NCBI GenBank assembly: GCA_017403955.1
Contig: JAFRDH010000016.1
Location: forward strand, 1-64,000
DNA length: 64,000 bases
From: Mogibacterium sp.
GTDB lineage: Bacteria; Bacillota; Clostridia; Peptostreptococcales; Anaerovoracaceae
Direction: 5' to 3'
The notes beneath the pieces are model-generated. The model made no database searches and was not told the DNA's origin. It saw only the letters and a program-made list of their open reading frames with translations. The translations under genes were made by a program, and so were the position numbers. This document shows, in pieces, positions 36,302 to 46,551 of this stretch (positions are counted from its first letter, which is position 1; the number at the start of each line of letters is the position of its first letter).

Positions 36302-38803
36302 ATGCGTGATAAGTACGATTTTACCGCCATTGAGAGCAAGTGGCAAAAGATTTGGGAAGAGGAGAACGCATTCGCGACTTCCGATGAGCAGGACAAAGAG
36401 AAATATTATGTCCTTGAAATGTTCCCTTATCCATCAGGCAAACTCCATATGGGACATGTCAGAAACTATTCCATAGGAGATGTTATCGCTAGATTCAAGA
36501 AGATGTCCGGATACAATGTCCTCCATCCGATGGGATGGGATTCTTTCGGACTTCCTGCTGAGAATGCTGCTATCAAGAACGGTATTCATCCTTTCAGCTG
36601 GACAAATGATAATATGAATGACATGCGTGAGCAGCTTAAGTCCCTCGGTTTCAGCTATGACTGGGACAGAGAGGTTGCTACATGCAAGCCTGATTATTAC
36701 AGATGGATGCAGTGGATCTTTATCCAGTTTTACAAGAAGGGTCTCGCATATAAGAAAAACAACCCTGTAAACTGGTGCCCAGACTGTCAGACAGTACTTG
36801 CTAATGAGCAGGTCGTAGATGGCTGCTGTGAGCGTTGTCACACGCCTGTAACCAAGAAGCACCTCAGCCAGTGGTATCTTAAGATCACTGATTATGCTGA
36901 CAAACTTCTTGCAAATCTCGAAGAACTTCCGGGATGGCCTGACAAGGTAAAGGCTATGCAGAAGAACTGGATCGGAAGATCTGAGGGTGCTGAAGTAACT
37001 TTCAAGATCGACGGTTTCGATAAGGATCTCGTTGTTTACACAACACGTCCTGATACACTCTTCGGTGTAACTTATATGGTCATGTCTCCTGAGCATCCAT
37101 ATGTAAAGGAACTCACAGAAGGCACCGAATATGAAGCTGCTGTCAATAAGTATGTTGAAGAAAGTGCACACAAGTCAGAACTCGAAAGAACATCACTGAC
37201 CAAAGAGAAGACAGGAGAGTTCATTGGTTATTATGCAATCAATCCTGTCAACGGTAAGAAGGTACCGATCTATATTTCAGACTACGTTATGATGGATTAT
37301 GGTACCGGTGCTATCATGGCTGTACCTGCGCATGACCAGAGAGACTTTGAGTTCGCTAAGAAGTTCGGCCTCGATATCATTCCTGTAGTTGATGTTCCTG
37401 ATGTAGATCTTGATAATCTCACAGAAGCTGCAGCTGCAGAAGGAACCATGATCAATTCCGAAGAATATAACGGAATGAACAACAAAGAAGCGATCAAAAA
37501 GATCACTGCAGATCTTGAGAGTAAAGGACTCGGACACGGAACGGTCAATTACAAGCTCAGAGACTGGCTCATCAGCAGACAGAGATACTGGGGAACACCT
37601 ATCCCGATGATCTATTGTGAGAAGTGCGGCTGGGTCCCTGAAGATGAAGCAAATCTTCCGGTTCTTCTTCCTACAGACGTAGAATTCACAGGAAAGGGCG
37701 AATCTCCGCTCACAACATCCAAGACTTTCAGAAAGTGCACATGTCCTAAGTGCGGCGGCGCTGCTGAACGTGAGATCGATACCATGGACACATTCCTTGA
37801 TTCATCATGGTATTTCCTCAGATATTGCGATGCTCACAATGAAGAAATGCCGTTCGATCCTGCCAAAGTCAATTACTGGATGAATGTTGATCAGTACATC
37901 GGCGGTGTCGAGCATGCTATTCTCCACCTCATGTATGCGAGATTCTTCCAGATGGTACTCCATGATCTCGGACTTTGCGATGCAGAAGAACCATTCAAGA
38001 ATCTTCTCACACAGGGTATGGTAATCAAGGGATACTACGACAAGGACGATAATTATATCAAAGCCAAGATGAGTAAATCTCTGGGCAATGTTGTAGCTCC
38101 GTCTGAAATCCAGGCTAAGTACGGATCAGATACAGCAAGACTCTTCATCCTGTTCGCAGCACCTCCTGAAAAGGAACTCGACTGGTCCGATGAAGGAGTT
38201 GAAGGAAGCTATAGATTCCTGAACAGAGTTTACAGACTTGTTTATGAATACATAAACGATATCAGAGGAGAACAGAGCGAATTCCCTGAACCTAAGGCTG
38301 AAAACGAAACAGATAAGTCGCTCAATTACATGATCAACGCAACGATCAAGAAGGTAACTGAGGATGCAGGCGGAAGATTCAACTTCAACACTGCTATCGC
38401 TTCCATTATGGAATTCGTTAATGAAATTTATAAATATAAGCAGAACGCTGAGATCAATCTCCCGCTCTTCAATAAGGCGATCGAGACACTTCTCGTAGTT
38501 CTGAATCCGTTTACTCCGCATATCACAGAAGAGATGTGGAGCCAGCTCGGCCACGAAGACAGACTCTATGATCACGCATGGCCGGCATATGATAACAAGG
38601 CACTCGTCAAAGACGAAGTTGAAGTTATCGTACAGATCAACGGCAAGCTCAAAGACAAAATGAAGCTGCCTAACAATTCGAACAAGGAGGTAACAGAAGA
38701 AACCGCCAGAGGACTCGAAAAGGTCATCGAAGCTATCGGAGACAAGACTGTTGTCAAAGTCATCGTTGTGCCTAACAAGATCATCAATTTCGTAGTCAAA
38801 TAA
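36302..38803 (+). CDS. leuS: Leucine--tRNA ligase
   Basis: It charges tRNA-Leu; two tRNA-Leu genes lie 12 kb upstream. The 833-residue class I enzyme has HMGH at residues 49-52 (the HIGH signature), a connective peptide editing domain (about 220-415) with TTRPDTLFG and [16 protein letters not shown], a zinc-like [11 protein letters not shown] site, KMSKS in [15 protein letters not shown], and a C-terminal anticodon/tRNA domain. I use ATG 36302, which has AGGAG nine bases before it; the upstream ATG at 36293 touches that ribosome site and is unlikely to be used. Confidence 0.97.
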   Translation: MRDKYDFTAIESKWQKIWEEENAFATSDEQDKEKYYVLEMFPYPSGKLHMGHVRNYSIGDVIARFKKMSGYNVLHPMGWDSFGLPAENAAIKNGIHPFSWTNDNMNDMREQLKSLGFSYDWDREVATCKPDYYRWMQWIFIQFYKKGLAYKKNNPVNWCPDCQTVLANEQVVDGCCERCHTPVTKKHLSQWYLKITDYADKLLANLEELPGWPDKVKAMQKNWIGRSEGAEVTFKIDGFDKDLVVYTTRPDTLFGVTYMVMSPEHPYVKELTEGTEYEAAVNKYVEESAHKSELERTSLTKEKTGEFIGYYAINPVNGKKVPIYISDYVMMDYGTGAIMAVPAHDQRDFEFAKKFGLDIIPVVDVPDVDLDNLTEAAAAEGTMINSEEYNGMNNKEAIKKITADLESKGLGHGTVNYKLRDWLISRQRYWGTPIPMIYCEKCGWVPEDEANLPVLLPTDVEFTGKGESPLTTSKTFRKCTCPKCGGAAEREIDTMDTFLDSSWYFLRYCDAHNEEMPFDPAKVNYWMNVDQYIGGVEHAILHLMYARFFQMVLHDLGLCDAEEPFKNLLTQGMVIKGYYDKDDNYIKAKMSKSLGNVVAPSEIQAKYGSDTARLFILFAAPPEKELDWSDEGVEGSYRFLNRVYRLVYEYINDIRGEQSEFPEPKAENETDKSLNYMINATIKKVTEDAGGRFNFNTAIASIMEFVNEIYKYKQNAEINLPLFNKAIETLLVVLNPFTPHITEEMWSQLGHEDRLYDHAWPAYDNKALVKDEVEVIVQINGKLKDKMKLPNNSNKEVTEETARGLEKVIEAIGDKTVVKVIVVPNKIINFVVK

Positions 38804-38824
38804 GGCGGCTATAGATAATATTTT

Positions 38825-40567
38825 ATGGCAACACTCAAAAAGACTAATTTCAAATATAACAAAAATAAAAAAGGGAAGGGTCGGGGCAGGAAATCTGCCT
38901 CCGGCTCTTCATCGGTTCCGTTCAAAGTGATCCCGCTCGGCGGTATGAAGGAAATCGGTAAGAATTGCACGCTCATTGAATGTCAGGACGAGATCCTGGT
39001 CATTGACTGCGGTTTTGCTTTTCCTGAGTACGAAATGTTCGGTATCGATGTAGTTATTCCTGATTTTGCATACCTTAAGAACAACAAGGATAAAGTCAAG
39101 GGCGTAATAATCACGCACGGGCATGAAGACCACATCGGCGGTATTCCATTTCTGATCCAGGATGTTAACGTCCCGGTTTATGCTTCGCCTCTGTCAATGG
39201 GGCTGATCGATCATAAACTCGAGGAGCACGGGCTTTCCTGCGAAAGACATGTGATCAAAGCCGGAGATGTATTTAATGTCGGATCATTCAAAGTCGAAGC
39301 GATCCAGACGAATCACAGTATCGCTGACTCTATTGCTTTTTCTGTAAAATTCCCGGGGGGTCATATCGTCCATACCGGAGACTTCAAGATCGACTATTCA
39401 CCGCTTGATGGTAAAGTAATCGATCTTAACAGGTTTTCACAGCTGGGTGATGAAGGCGTAGACCTGCTTCTTTGCGACAGTACGAATGTCCTCAGAGACG
39501 GCTTTACTCCGTCTGAAGCGATTGTAAGAAAGTCGATCGATGACATTTTCAACAATACATCGCAAAGAATCATCATCGCGACCTTTGCCTCAAACGTCCA
39601 CAGGATCAAATATTTCATAGAGGCTTCGATAGCCCATCACAGACGGATCGCAGTATCCGGACGTTCCATGGAGAATGTGCTTGAGCTGGCTCGCAGTCTC
39701 GGATATCTTTCAGGCATACCTGATTCTGTTTTTGTCAAAATCAGCGAGATCAGAAACATACCGGACAAGGACCTGACCATTATTACTACAGGAAGCCAGG
39801 GCGAACCGATGTCGGCTCTTACGAGAATGGCTTATGATAACCATAAGTCTGTCAAGCTCAAGAAGAACGACGTAGTTGTTTTCTCATCTTCACCGATCCC
39901 GGGAAATGAAAAAGTCATTTCTCAGGTAGTCAATCACCTGTATGAGAAGGAAGTCAAAGTAGTACTGGCTACATCTATGGATGTACATGTCTCCGGGCAT
40001 GCTTCAATCGAAGAACTCAAGCTGATCCATACTTTGATCCGGCCTAAGTTTTTCTTGCCTGCTCATGGTGAATACAGACATCTCGTTGAACATGGCAGAC
40101 TTGCACAGTCGCTCGGTCAGCCTTCCAATCACATATTCCTGCTGAGCAATGGTGATGCGCTTAAGATAGAAGGCAGTAAAGCTCAGATCATCAAAGAATA
40201 CACATCCGGTGACGATATCATGGTCGATGGATACGGAATAGGTGATGTAGGAGCTTCCGTGCTCAAGGATCGTAAGAATCTGTCTCAGTCAGGTCTTATA
40301 ACTGTGGCTGTTGCTCTTGATACAGCTACAGGCTCCCTTATGGCAAAACCGGAACTCAGGACGAGAGGCTTTGTTTATGCTCAGGAGCATCAGGAACTGC
40401 TTGAAGAAGCACTTAATATCGTCTTCAACACGATCGGAAGATGTTACAGTTCCGATTCACTTGATGAACCTTCTCTCACCAAAGCCATCAAGTCAGATAT
40501 GAAGTCATTTATTTACAGGAGAACCAAGAGAAGTCCTGTAATAATACCAATAATTCTATATGTATAG
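38825..40567 (+). CDS. rnj: Ribonuclease J
   Basis: It is an RNA 5'-3' exonuclease and endonuclease used in mRNA decay and rRNA maturation. The 580 residues form a beta-CASP metallo-beta-lactamase: HGHEDH at residues 98-103, later GDFKIDYSP and beta-CASP segments, then SGHASIEELK and a C-terminal domain. A basic N-terminal extension of about 30 residues (KYNKNKKGKGRGRK) is present. Only one copy is in the window. It is followed 15 bases later by ylbF. Confidence 0.96.
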   Translation: MATLKKTNFKYNKNKKGKGRGRKSASGSSSVPFKVIPLGGMKEIGKNCTLIECQDEILVIDCGFAFPEYEMFGIDVVIPDFAYLKNNKDKVKGVIITHGHEDHIGGIPFLIQDVNVPVYASPLSMGLIDHKLEEHGLSCERHVIKAGDVFNVGSFKVEAIQTNHSIADSIAFSVKFPGGHIVHTGDFKIDYSPLDGKVIDLNRFSQLGDEGVDLLLCDSTNVLRDGFTPSEAIVRKSIDDIFNNTSQRIIIATFASNVHRIKYFIEASIAHHRRIAVSGRSMENVLELARSLGYLSGIPDSVFVKISEIRNIPDKDLTIITTGSQGEPMSALTRMAYDNHKSVKLKKNDVVVFSSSPIPGNEKVISQVVNHLYEKEVKVVLATSMDVHVSGHASIEELKLIHTLIRPKFFLPAHGEYRHLVEHGRLAQSLGQPSNHIFLLSNGDALKIEGSKAQIIKEYTSGDDIMVDGYGIGDVGASVLKDRKNLSQSGLITVAVALDTATGSLMAKPELRTRGFVYAQEHQELLEEALNIVFNTIGRCYSSDSLDEPSLTKAIKSDMKSFIYRRTKRSPVIIPIILYV

Positions 40568-40582
40568 AAAACAGGAGGAAAT

Positions 40583-40912
40583 ATGAACGTTTACGATGAA
40601 GCTCACAACCTGGCAAGAGCAATCAAAGAGTCAGGAGAATTCTTGGAATTTGACAAAATGCGCAAAGAAATCGAAAAAGACGAAGAAGCTTCTAAGATGA
40701 TCGGAGAACTGCAGGCCCTTCAGATCGAGCTCCAGACAGCTCAGATGAGAGGCGAGCAGCCTGATCCGAACACAATGTCAAGGCTTCAGTCTCTCAGCGC
40801 TATGCTTACGACAAAGCCTGTCGCTGCAAGATTTGTCCAGGCTCAGGGAGCATTCACTGTCATGATGAATGATGTATTCCAGATCATTGGTGAAGCAGTA
40901 GGACTTCAGTAA
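40583..40912 (+). CDS. YlbF/YmcA family regulator
   Basis: It is a small helical coiled-coil-like protein of 109 residues. The YlbF/YmcA family takes part in a complex that modulates RNase Y and competence or sporulation in B. subtilis. The sequence has SGEFLEFDKMRKEIEKDEEA and a helical hairpin. A strong AGGAGG ribosome site precedes the ATG. Being just after rnj fits a role in RNA turnover. It ends the rel-to-ylbF run; no terminator with a long T-run is obvious. Confidence 0.88.
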   Translation: MNVYDEAHNLARAIKESGEFLEFDKMRKEIEKDEEASKMIGELQALQIELQTAQMRGEQPDPNTMSRLQSLSAMLTTKPVAARFVQAQGAFTVMMNDVFQIIGEAVGLQ

Positions 40913-40950
40913 TTCAAATATTCTGCTACTACAAATGCAGTCAAATAGTA

Positions 40951-40956
40951 TATAAT
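40951..40956 (+). promoter_or_regulatory. Putative -10 element before efp
   Basis: A perfect TATAAT lies 35 bases before the efp start. The 17-base position upstream (ACTACA) is a poor -35, so strength is uncertain. Confidence 0.45.
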
Positions 40957-40990
40957 TAAGCAAATATATTTTTTAAGAGAGGTAGATACT

Positions 40991-41551
40991 ATGATTTATG
41001 CAAGCGATTTCAGAAAAGGCATCACTTTCGAAATGAATGGTGAACCACACGTTGTTCTCGATTTCCAGCATGTTAAGCCTGGTAAAGGTGCTGCTTTCGT
41101 AAGGACCAAGTACAGAAACATCCTTACAGGAGCTACAAGAGAAGAAGCTTTCAACCCTAATGACAAGTTCCCTAAAGCACACATTGAGACCAAGCAGATG
41201 CAGTATCTGTACAACGATGGCGAGCTTTACTATTTCATGGATCAGGAGACTTATGATCAGGTTCCTCTGACAGCTGAGCTTGTAGAAGATGCTATCAAGT
41301 ACATCCGCGAGAATGATATCGCTACAGTCAAGTTCTACAAAGACAACGCCTTCACAGTTGAAGCTCCTAACTTCGTAGATCTTGTAGTAGTTGAGACAGA
41401 GCCTGGTGTAAAGGGCGATACAGCTACTAACGTAACTAAGGCTGCTACAGTAGAAACAGGTGCTGTAATTCAGGTTCCTATCTTCATCAATGAAGGTGAG
41501 AAGATCCAGATCGACACCAGATCAGGTGAATATCTTGGAAGATCCAAGTAA
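40991..41551 (+). CDS. efp: Elongation factor P
   Basis: It relieves ribosome stalling at poly-proline stretches. The 186 residues have three OB-like domains. The loop that carries the modified lysine in some species is in [12 protein letters not shown] (about residues 30-41), with a lysine after PG as in B. subtilis. The ATG follows GAGAGG. It begins a long operon of thirteen genes, and its stop overlaps the next gene's TTG by 17 bases. The codon choice is strongly biased, as expected for an abundant protein. Confidence 0.97.
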   Translation: MIYASDFRKGITFEMNGEPHVVLDFQHVKPGKGAAFVRTKYRNILTGATREEAFNPNDKFPKAHIETKQMQYLYNDGELYYFMDQETYDQVPLTAELVEDAIKYIRENDIATVKFYKDNAFTVEAPNFVDLVVVETEPGVKGDTATNVTKAATVETGAVIQVPIFINEGEKIQIDTRSGEYLGRSK

Positions 41552-42560
41552 TCAGACTAAAGAATTAACAGAAACTACCGCCCCGGATAAATCCGGGATC
41601 AATAAGAGATTTCTTAAACCGCTAAGAATCATTATCCTGATTTTGGCGGTAGTTTTTGCTGTTTTTCTATCTTTTCAATTCATCTCAAGACCGTATGATA
41701 AGACAACCAGCACTTTCACGAATATAGTTGTCAGCGAAGGTGATGACCTGACTACTGTTTCCGAGATGCTTGAAGATAACGGAATAGTCATGAAGGCTTC
41801 CAGATTCAGGATCGCTGCAAAAATGATGCTTCTTACTGATTTCAAGCCGGGAACTTATTATCTTTCCCCGTCAATGGATTCTAAAGAAATCGCAAGGACT
41901 ATGGTCAAAGGCATAACGATCCCGAACGGATTCACTGTTCCTGAAGGTTATACGCTTGATCTTCTTGCATCTTCCCTGGCAAGAGACGGGTTCGTAGATA
42001 AGAAGGCGTTCATCAAAGCTGCTTCTGATCCTGCGCTTCAGGATATCGATTTCATCGGGAAAGACGTCGACGGTTCAGCCCAGGTTGAGGGATTCCTTTT
42101 CCCGGGCGACTACACAGTCAGTCCGGAAATAGACGAGAGCATGCTCATTCTTATCATGATCGACAGCTTCAACAACTTCTTTAACGATGATTACAGAGCA
42201 CGTGCTGATGAGCTTGATATGAGCATAAGAGATATCATCGTAATCGCATCGATGATACAGAATATAACCACTAACGAAAAAGAAATGCCTGAGATCTCCT
42301 CAGTCATTCACAACAGGATCAATCTCGGCCTGGCAGGCAAGAATGAAGTACCGGCCATTCCGCTTTGTTCTCCTGGGGAGAAAGCAATCATTGCTGCTTT
42401 GTATCCTGCAGACAATGAGAACACATACTATGTCCTCAGCTCCAGACTTGACGGCACTCATGTGTTCACATCTGATGAAGAAGAATACAAGCAGCTGCTT
42501 GAAGAATACGAGACTGCTGTTAAGGAACGTGATGCTTCGAGAGCAACGGATGGGGATTAA
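41535..42560 (+). CDS. mltG: MltG-like protein, probably lacking lytic transglycosylase activity
   Basis: It resembles the endolytic murein transglycosylase MltG (YceG family), a membrane-bound enzyme that ends growing glycan strands. The 341 residues have an N-terminal tail, one transmembrane segment (about 27-49), a LysM-like region and the YceG domain with [10 protein letters not shown]. The motif ASIIEKEA of active enzymes reads ASMIQNIT, so the catalytic glutamate is Gln242. The usual QSDPTVxY and SPYNTY parts are missing or shortened, leaving [23 protein letters not shown] use TTG 41535, with AGGTG six bases upstream. Position before trmR matches the yrrL-yrrM order of B. subtilis. Confidence 0.85.
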   Translation: MEDPSNQTKELTETTAPDKSGINKRFLKPLRIIILILAVVFAVFLSFQFISRPYDKTTSTFTNIVVSEGDDLTTVSEMLEDNGIVMKASRFRIAAKMMLLTDFKPGTYYLSPSMDSKEIARTMVKGITIPNGFTVPEGYTLDLLASSLARDGFVDKKAFIKAASDPALQDIDFIGKDVDGSAQVEGFLFPGDYTVSPEIDESMLILIMIDSFNNFFNDDYRARADELDMSIRDIIVIASMIQNITTNEKEMPEISSVIHNRINLGLAGKNEVPAIPLCSPGEKAIIAALYPADNENTYYVLSSRLDGTHVFTSDEEEYKQLLEEYETAVKERDASRATDGD

Positions 42561-42565
42561 AATAA

Positions 42566-43237
42566 ATGGGTTTTACCAATGACAAGGTAACTGAATATAT
42601 CAACAGCTATTACAAGCCTGTCGATGAAGATCTTGCGTCATTCAGAGAACTCAACGAGCAAAATGAAGTTCCTCTGATCCTCAGAGAGACCGAAGGTTTT
42701 CTGTCACTTCTTCTTGAAATGACAAAGCCTTCTCATATTCTTGAGATTGGAACAGCCTACGGATATTCTGCAGTGTTCTTTGCGAAAAAATGTCCCGGGG
42801 CAAGGATAACGACTATTGACAGATCAGCGAAGATGATCGCGGCTGCCGAGAGCAATTTCTCGGACAGAGAAGAAGGTGACAGGATAGATTTCCGCATCGG
42901 AAATGCAGACGAAGTCTTAGATGAAATGATCGCCGGAATGGAATCATCAGGTAATGAAGATCTGTTTGATTTCGTTTTTATCGATGCCGGAAAGAGCCAC
43001 TATAAAGAATTCTTTGACCGTGCCGAACGGCTTACGAAGCCCGGTTCATTGATCGTATGCGATAACATTCTGATGCATGGCTGGACGGTTGACAGATCCT
43101 ACGAAGGTGCTAAACGTCACAGAACCAATGTCAAATACATGCGTCAGTTCATTGAATATATACATGAAAGGGAGGACCTCACCGTATCGCTTCTTTCGAG
43201 CGGTGACGGACTGGCAGTAATCAGACTACATGAATAG
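42566..43237 (+). CDS. trmR: tRNA 5-hydroxyuridine methyltransferase (TrmR/YrrM family)
   Basis: It is a SAM-dependent O-methyltransferase of 223 residues. TrmR methylates 5-hydroxyuridine at position 34 of certain tRNAs to 5-methoxyuridine. The SAM site is ILEIGTAYGYSAVFFAK (about 52-68), then TTIDRSAKMI and DFVFIDAGKSHYKEFF with the metal-binding acids of this family. It overlaps the next gene by 8 bases. The mltG-trmR-trhP order matches the B. subtilis yrrL-yrrM-yrrN/O cluster, which supports the tRNA role over a general small-molecule O-methyltransferase. Confidence 0.85.
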   Translation: MGFTNDKVTEYINSYYKPVDEDLASFRELNEQNEVPLILRETEGFLSLLLEMTKPSHILEIGTAYGYSAVFFAKKCPGARITTIDRSAKMIAAAESNFSDREEGDRIDFRIGNADEVLDEMIAGMESSGNEDLFDFVFIDAGKSHYKEFFDRAERLTKPGSLIVCDNILMHGWTVDRSYEGAKRHRTNVKYMRQFIEYIHEREDLTVSLLSSGDGLAVIRLHE

Positions 43238-44465
43238 TAATATCAAGAAAATCGAACTCCTTGCTCCTGCAGGAGATATGGAGAAGCTCAAAACAGCTAT
43301 TATTTACGGAGCGGATGCAGTTTATTTCGGCGGAGAGATGTTCAGTCTCAGAGCAGGCGCCGGGAATCTTTCTGTGCCTGAGATCCGTGAGGCTATGGAT
43401 TTTATACACGAGCATGGCTGCAAGGGATATATGACGATCAATATATACCCTCATAACGACGATATTCCGCTTCTGAGAGATTATATCGGCAAGATCAAGG
43501 ATTTACCTATTGATGCGTTTCTTGTGTCAGATCCGGGCGTTATGCTCATGATCAGAGAACAGATCCCGCAAGCAGAGATCCATCTTTCTACACAGGCAAA
43601 CACTACCAATTATGTAACAGCCCGCTTCTGGGTAGATCATGGTGTCAAGAGGATCGTTGCCGCAAGAGAGATGAGTCTTAAGGAATTGGCTGAGATGAGA
43701 GCTCAGCTTCCTGAAGAGATCGAGATCGAAGCGTTCATCCACGGCGCAATGTGTATTTCTTATTCAGGCAGATGTCTTCTCAGCAATTTCATGGCAGGAA
43801 GAGATGCCAACAGGGGAGCATGTACACATCCTTGCAGATGGAAGTATTCACTTGTAGAGCAGCAGCGTCCGGGAGAATACTATCCGATCGAAGAAGACGG
43901 AAGAGGCAGTTACATCATGAACTCAAGAGATCTGTGCATGATCGACTGTATTCCTGATATAGCAGCTGCAGGCGTTACTTCTTTCAAGATAGAAGGTCGA
44001 ATGAAGTCAATGTACTACGTTGCTACAGTCGTTTCCGCGTACAGAGCTGCTCTTGATGAATATCAGAAAGATCCTGAAGGATATCAGTATGATCCTGCAC
44101 ACTATGCAGAACTTTGCAAGGCAAGCCACAGAGAATTCACTCATGGTTTCTACTACAACAAACCTACAGACAAAGACCAGAATTATCTTACCAGCGATTA
44201 CATCAGAGATTATTCATTCGTCGGTCTTGTAAGAGATCATGATCCGGAAACAGGTCTTACAAATGTAGAGCAGAGGAATAAATTTTCTGTCGGAGATACG
44301 GTCGAAATATTCGGACCGCATACACCATATTACGAAGAAGTCATTGAAGAAATGTACAATGAAGAAGGCGAGCCCGTCCAGAGCGCTCCGCATCCTCAGC
44401 AGAAACTGAAGATCAGATTCAAGCGTGTACCTGGCGAAGACTTCATCATACGCAAGAAGAAATAA
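43230..44465 (+). CDS. U32 peptidase-family tRNA hydroxylation protein (TrhP-like)
   Basis: This belongs to the U32 (RlhA/TrhP) family. The TrhP branch makes 5-hydroxyuridine at tRNA position 34 and uses prephenate; RlhA acts on rRNA. The 411 residues contain LLAPAGDMEKLKTAIIYGADAVYFG at the N-terminus, the U32 signature EAFIHGAMCISYSGRCLLSNF and further cysteines (GACTHPCRW) that may bind a cluster. Adjacent trmR supports the tRNA role. A C-terminal domain follows. It overlaps trmR by 8 bases. B. subtilis has two such proteins (YrrN and YrrO); only one is seen here. Confidence 0.85.
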   Translation: MNSNIKKIELLAPAGDMEKLKTAIIYGADAVYFGGEMFSLRAGAGNLSVPEIREAMDFIHEHGCKGYMTINIYPHNDDIPLLRDYIGKIKDLPIDAFLVSDPGVMLMIREQIPQAEIHLSTQANTTNYVTARFWVDHGVKRIVAAREMSLKELAEMRAQLPEEIEIEAFIHGAMCISYSGRCLLSNFMAGRDANRGACTHPCRWKYSLVEQQRPGEYYPIEEDGRGSYIMNSRDLCMIDCIPDIAAAGVTSFKIEGRMKSMYYVATVVSAYRAALDEYQKDPEGYQYDPAHYAELCKASHREFTHGFYYNKPTDKDQNYLTSDYIRDYSFVGLVRDHDPETGLTNVEQRNKFSVGDTVEIFGPHTPYYEEVIEEMYNEEGEPVQSAPHPQQKLKIRFKRVPGEDFIIRKKK

Positions 44466-44480
44466 AACAGAGGTGATCAT

Positions 44481-45797
44481 ATGCCGGACGACAGTTGTCC
44501 TTTGTATTTATTAATAATCGGTATTATAGCGATAATGGTCCTTAACGCTCTTGTTGTCGCATCAAAAAGAGCACTTGATTATATTGACCGTAATGTTATC
44601 AAAGAGGAACTCGAAGATGATCCGGATAATAAGCATCTTATGGCTGTTACCAGGTTCCTTGCAAAACCATCCAGATATCATTATGCTGACCATGCTGCAT
44701 CATTTATTCTGTTCCTTGCAGCATTCATATTATTCAATACGGCAGTCATACAGTACAATCGTTCTCCACTGGTACTGGCGGCATCGAATCTCGGATTTTA
44801 TATTGTTTATACAGCATTCGCCGATATCATGCCTAAGAAAATAGCCGCTCAGACAAGTGAAGCTACCGGCGTTAATCTTATAGGCTATCAGCAGGTCATC
44901 TATGTGATCACGATACCATTGGTCTGGCTGTCAAAAGCGATCGCCAATGTGATCCTCCGTATTATCGGCAAGAAAACCGATGTAGACGATTCGTATTTCT
45001 CGGAAGATAAGGTCATGTCCATGCTCGACAGGGGCCAGGAATCCGGTGAGATCAAAGAAGAAGGGCGCAAAATGATCGACTCGATATTCGAATTCGACGA
45101 TCTTCTTGCGTATGAGATCATGACACCGCGTACTGATGTATTCATGATCGACCTTGAAGATGACCGCAAAGAATACTTTGATGAACTGATGGAACTCACT
45201 CATTCGAGGATCCCTGTTTATGAAGATGATCCTGACAATATCATCGGAATACTTCACATCAAAGACTATCTGTTCAGCGTCATCCATCAGGGAATAGATA
45301 ATGTAGATATCAAAAAACTCCTCAGACCTGCGTATTTTGTTCCTGAAACAAAGAATATCGATTCATTGTTCCGTGAACTGCAGAGAGAGAAACAGCATTT
45401 AGCGATCCTTATCGATGAATACGGCGGATTCAGCGGGATCGTATCGGTAGAAGACATCATCGAGCAGATCGTAGGGGATATCGACGACGAATTTGATGAA
45501 GAAGACCGTATTATTGATAAAATTGACGATAATACGATTATCGCTGATGGTAATGTATATCTCGATGATCTCGAAGAAGAGACCGGAGTTGAACTTGAAT
45601 CCGAGACCAGTGAGACTATAGGCGGATTTATCATCGACCTTATGGGTGAGATCCCTAAAGAAAACATCAAATACGATCCGATCTCTTTCGAGGAATATGA
45701 TTTCACTATCCTTTCAGTAAGGGACAGACGTATCGAAAAAGTAAGAATAGATATAATCAACAGAGATATAGAAGGAAAGGCAGAAGCTGATGAATGA
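44481..45797 (+). CDS. CNNM/CBS membrane protein (hemolysin-C/CorC family)
   Basis: It is a 438-residue protein with an N-terminal CNNM domain of about four transmembrane segments (about 8-28, 72-95, 98-115, 130-155), then two CBS domains (about 205-330) and a C-terminal CorC/HlyC domain. Relatives affect magnesium or cobalt export. The EIMTPRTDVFMIDLEDD segment is the usual first CBS start. The gene follows trhP by 15 bases and overlaps the Asp23 gene by 8 bases. The metal specificity is unknown. Confidence 0.9.
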   Translation: MPDDSCPLYLLIIGIIAIMVLNALVVASKRALDYIDRNVIKEELEDDPDNKHLMAVTRFLAKPSRYHYADHAASFILFLAAFILFNTAVIQYNRSPLVLAASNLGFYIVYTAFADIMPKKIAAQTSEATGVNLIGYQQVIYVITIPLVWLSKAIANVILRIIGKKTDVDDSYFSEDKVMSMLDRGQESGEIKEEGRKMIDSIFEFDDLLAYEIMTPRTDVFMIDLEDDRKEYFDELMELTHSRIPVYEDDPDNIIGILHIKDYLFSVIHQGIDNVDIKKLLRPAYFVPETKNIDSLFRELQREKQHLAILIDEYGGFSGIVSVEDIIEQIVGDIDDEFDEEDRIIDKIDDNTIIADGNVYLDDLEEETGVELESETSETIGGFIIDLMGEIPKENIKYDPISFEEYDFTILSVRDRRIEKVRIDIINRDIEGKAEADE

Positions 45798-46107
45798 AGA
45801 GTTCAATCTTATTGAACTGATCGAGTCCGAAGTACTTGCTTTCAAGGAGGTCAGCCGTTTTGCAGACGCAAGTCTGACAGAAAACATCACACAGGCTGTC
45901 CTGCGGAAAGATATCAATCCGAGTATCCGGATCTCAAACGATGACGATGTGATCACGATCAGTATAGAGATCATCGTCTATTACGGTGTCAATATTCCTC
46001 AGCTTTGTTATGATATACAGACTAAAGTCAGAAACAACCTTCGCAATGCGACAGGGCTTGACATCAAAGCGGTCAATATTAGAGTCGAAGGTATAGACAA
46101 AGAATAA
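45790..46107 (+). CDS. Asp23/Gls24 family envelope stress protein
   Basis: It is a 105-residue Asp23 (DUF322) protein, often encoded just before nusB in Firmicutes. It shows the alternating beta strands of the family (ITISIEIIVYYGVNIPQLCYDIQ) and ends with KAVNIRVEGI. In staphylococci Asp23 is a membrane-associated stress protein. No membrane segment is visible in this copy. It is part of the efp operon. Confidence 0.88.
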   Translation: MNEEFNLIELIESEVLAFKEVSRFADASLTENITQAVLRKDINPSIRISNDDDVITISIEIIVYYGVNIPQLCYDIQTKVRNNLRNATGLDIKAVNIRVEGIDKE

Positions 46108-46128
46108 ATAAATTCAGGAGAATTATTA

Positions 46129-46551
46129 ATGGACAGAGAACTTATCAGAGAGAAAACGATGCAGCTGATCTATCAGATGGATATCAACAATGAGTTTGAT
46201 TTCAGCAAAATGATCCCTGTTGAGGAAAACCTCAAGATCATGAATAAAGTTCAGGCTCTTTCAACACTTGAAGCGATCCGCGACCATATCAGCGAAATCG
46301 ATGAAATGATAAGACAGAATCTCGATAAATGGTCGTTTGACCGTGTTGCCAAGACAGATCTTGCTATACTTCGCAACGCAGTAGCTGAGATGATGTTCGT
46401 AGACAGCATCCCGGTCAAAGTATCGATCAACGAAACTGTTAAGCTTTCTAAGAAATACGGCGAAGCCAAATCATACGCATTCGTCAATTCTGTTCTGAGC
46501 AAAGTCGAGAAGTCACTCAATCAGAACAAAGCAAAACCGGAGGAGGATTAA
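46129..46551 (+). CDS. nusB: Transcription antitermination factor NusB
   Basis: It works with NusE (S10) on boxA RNA for rRNA transcription. The 140-residue helical protein contains AKTDLAILRNAVAEMMFVDSIPVKVSINE and ends with KSYAFVNSVLSKVEKSL, both diagnostic. The stop TAA is followed at once by the ATG of the TsaD-like gene (46552). Confidence 0.95.
   Translation: MDRELIREKTMQLIYQMDINNEFDFSKMIPVEENLKIMNKVQALSTLEAIRDHISEIDEMIRQNLDKWSFDRVAKTDLAILRNAVAEMMFVDSIPVKVSINETVKLSKKYGEAKSYAFVNSVLSKVEKSLNQNKAKPEED

Noticed and set aside
31745..38803. T-box riboswitches before hisS, aspS or leuS
   Set aside because: These genes follow their neighbours within 20 bases or overlap them, leaving no room for a leader, and no T-box core sequence is seen.
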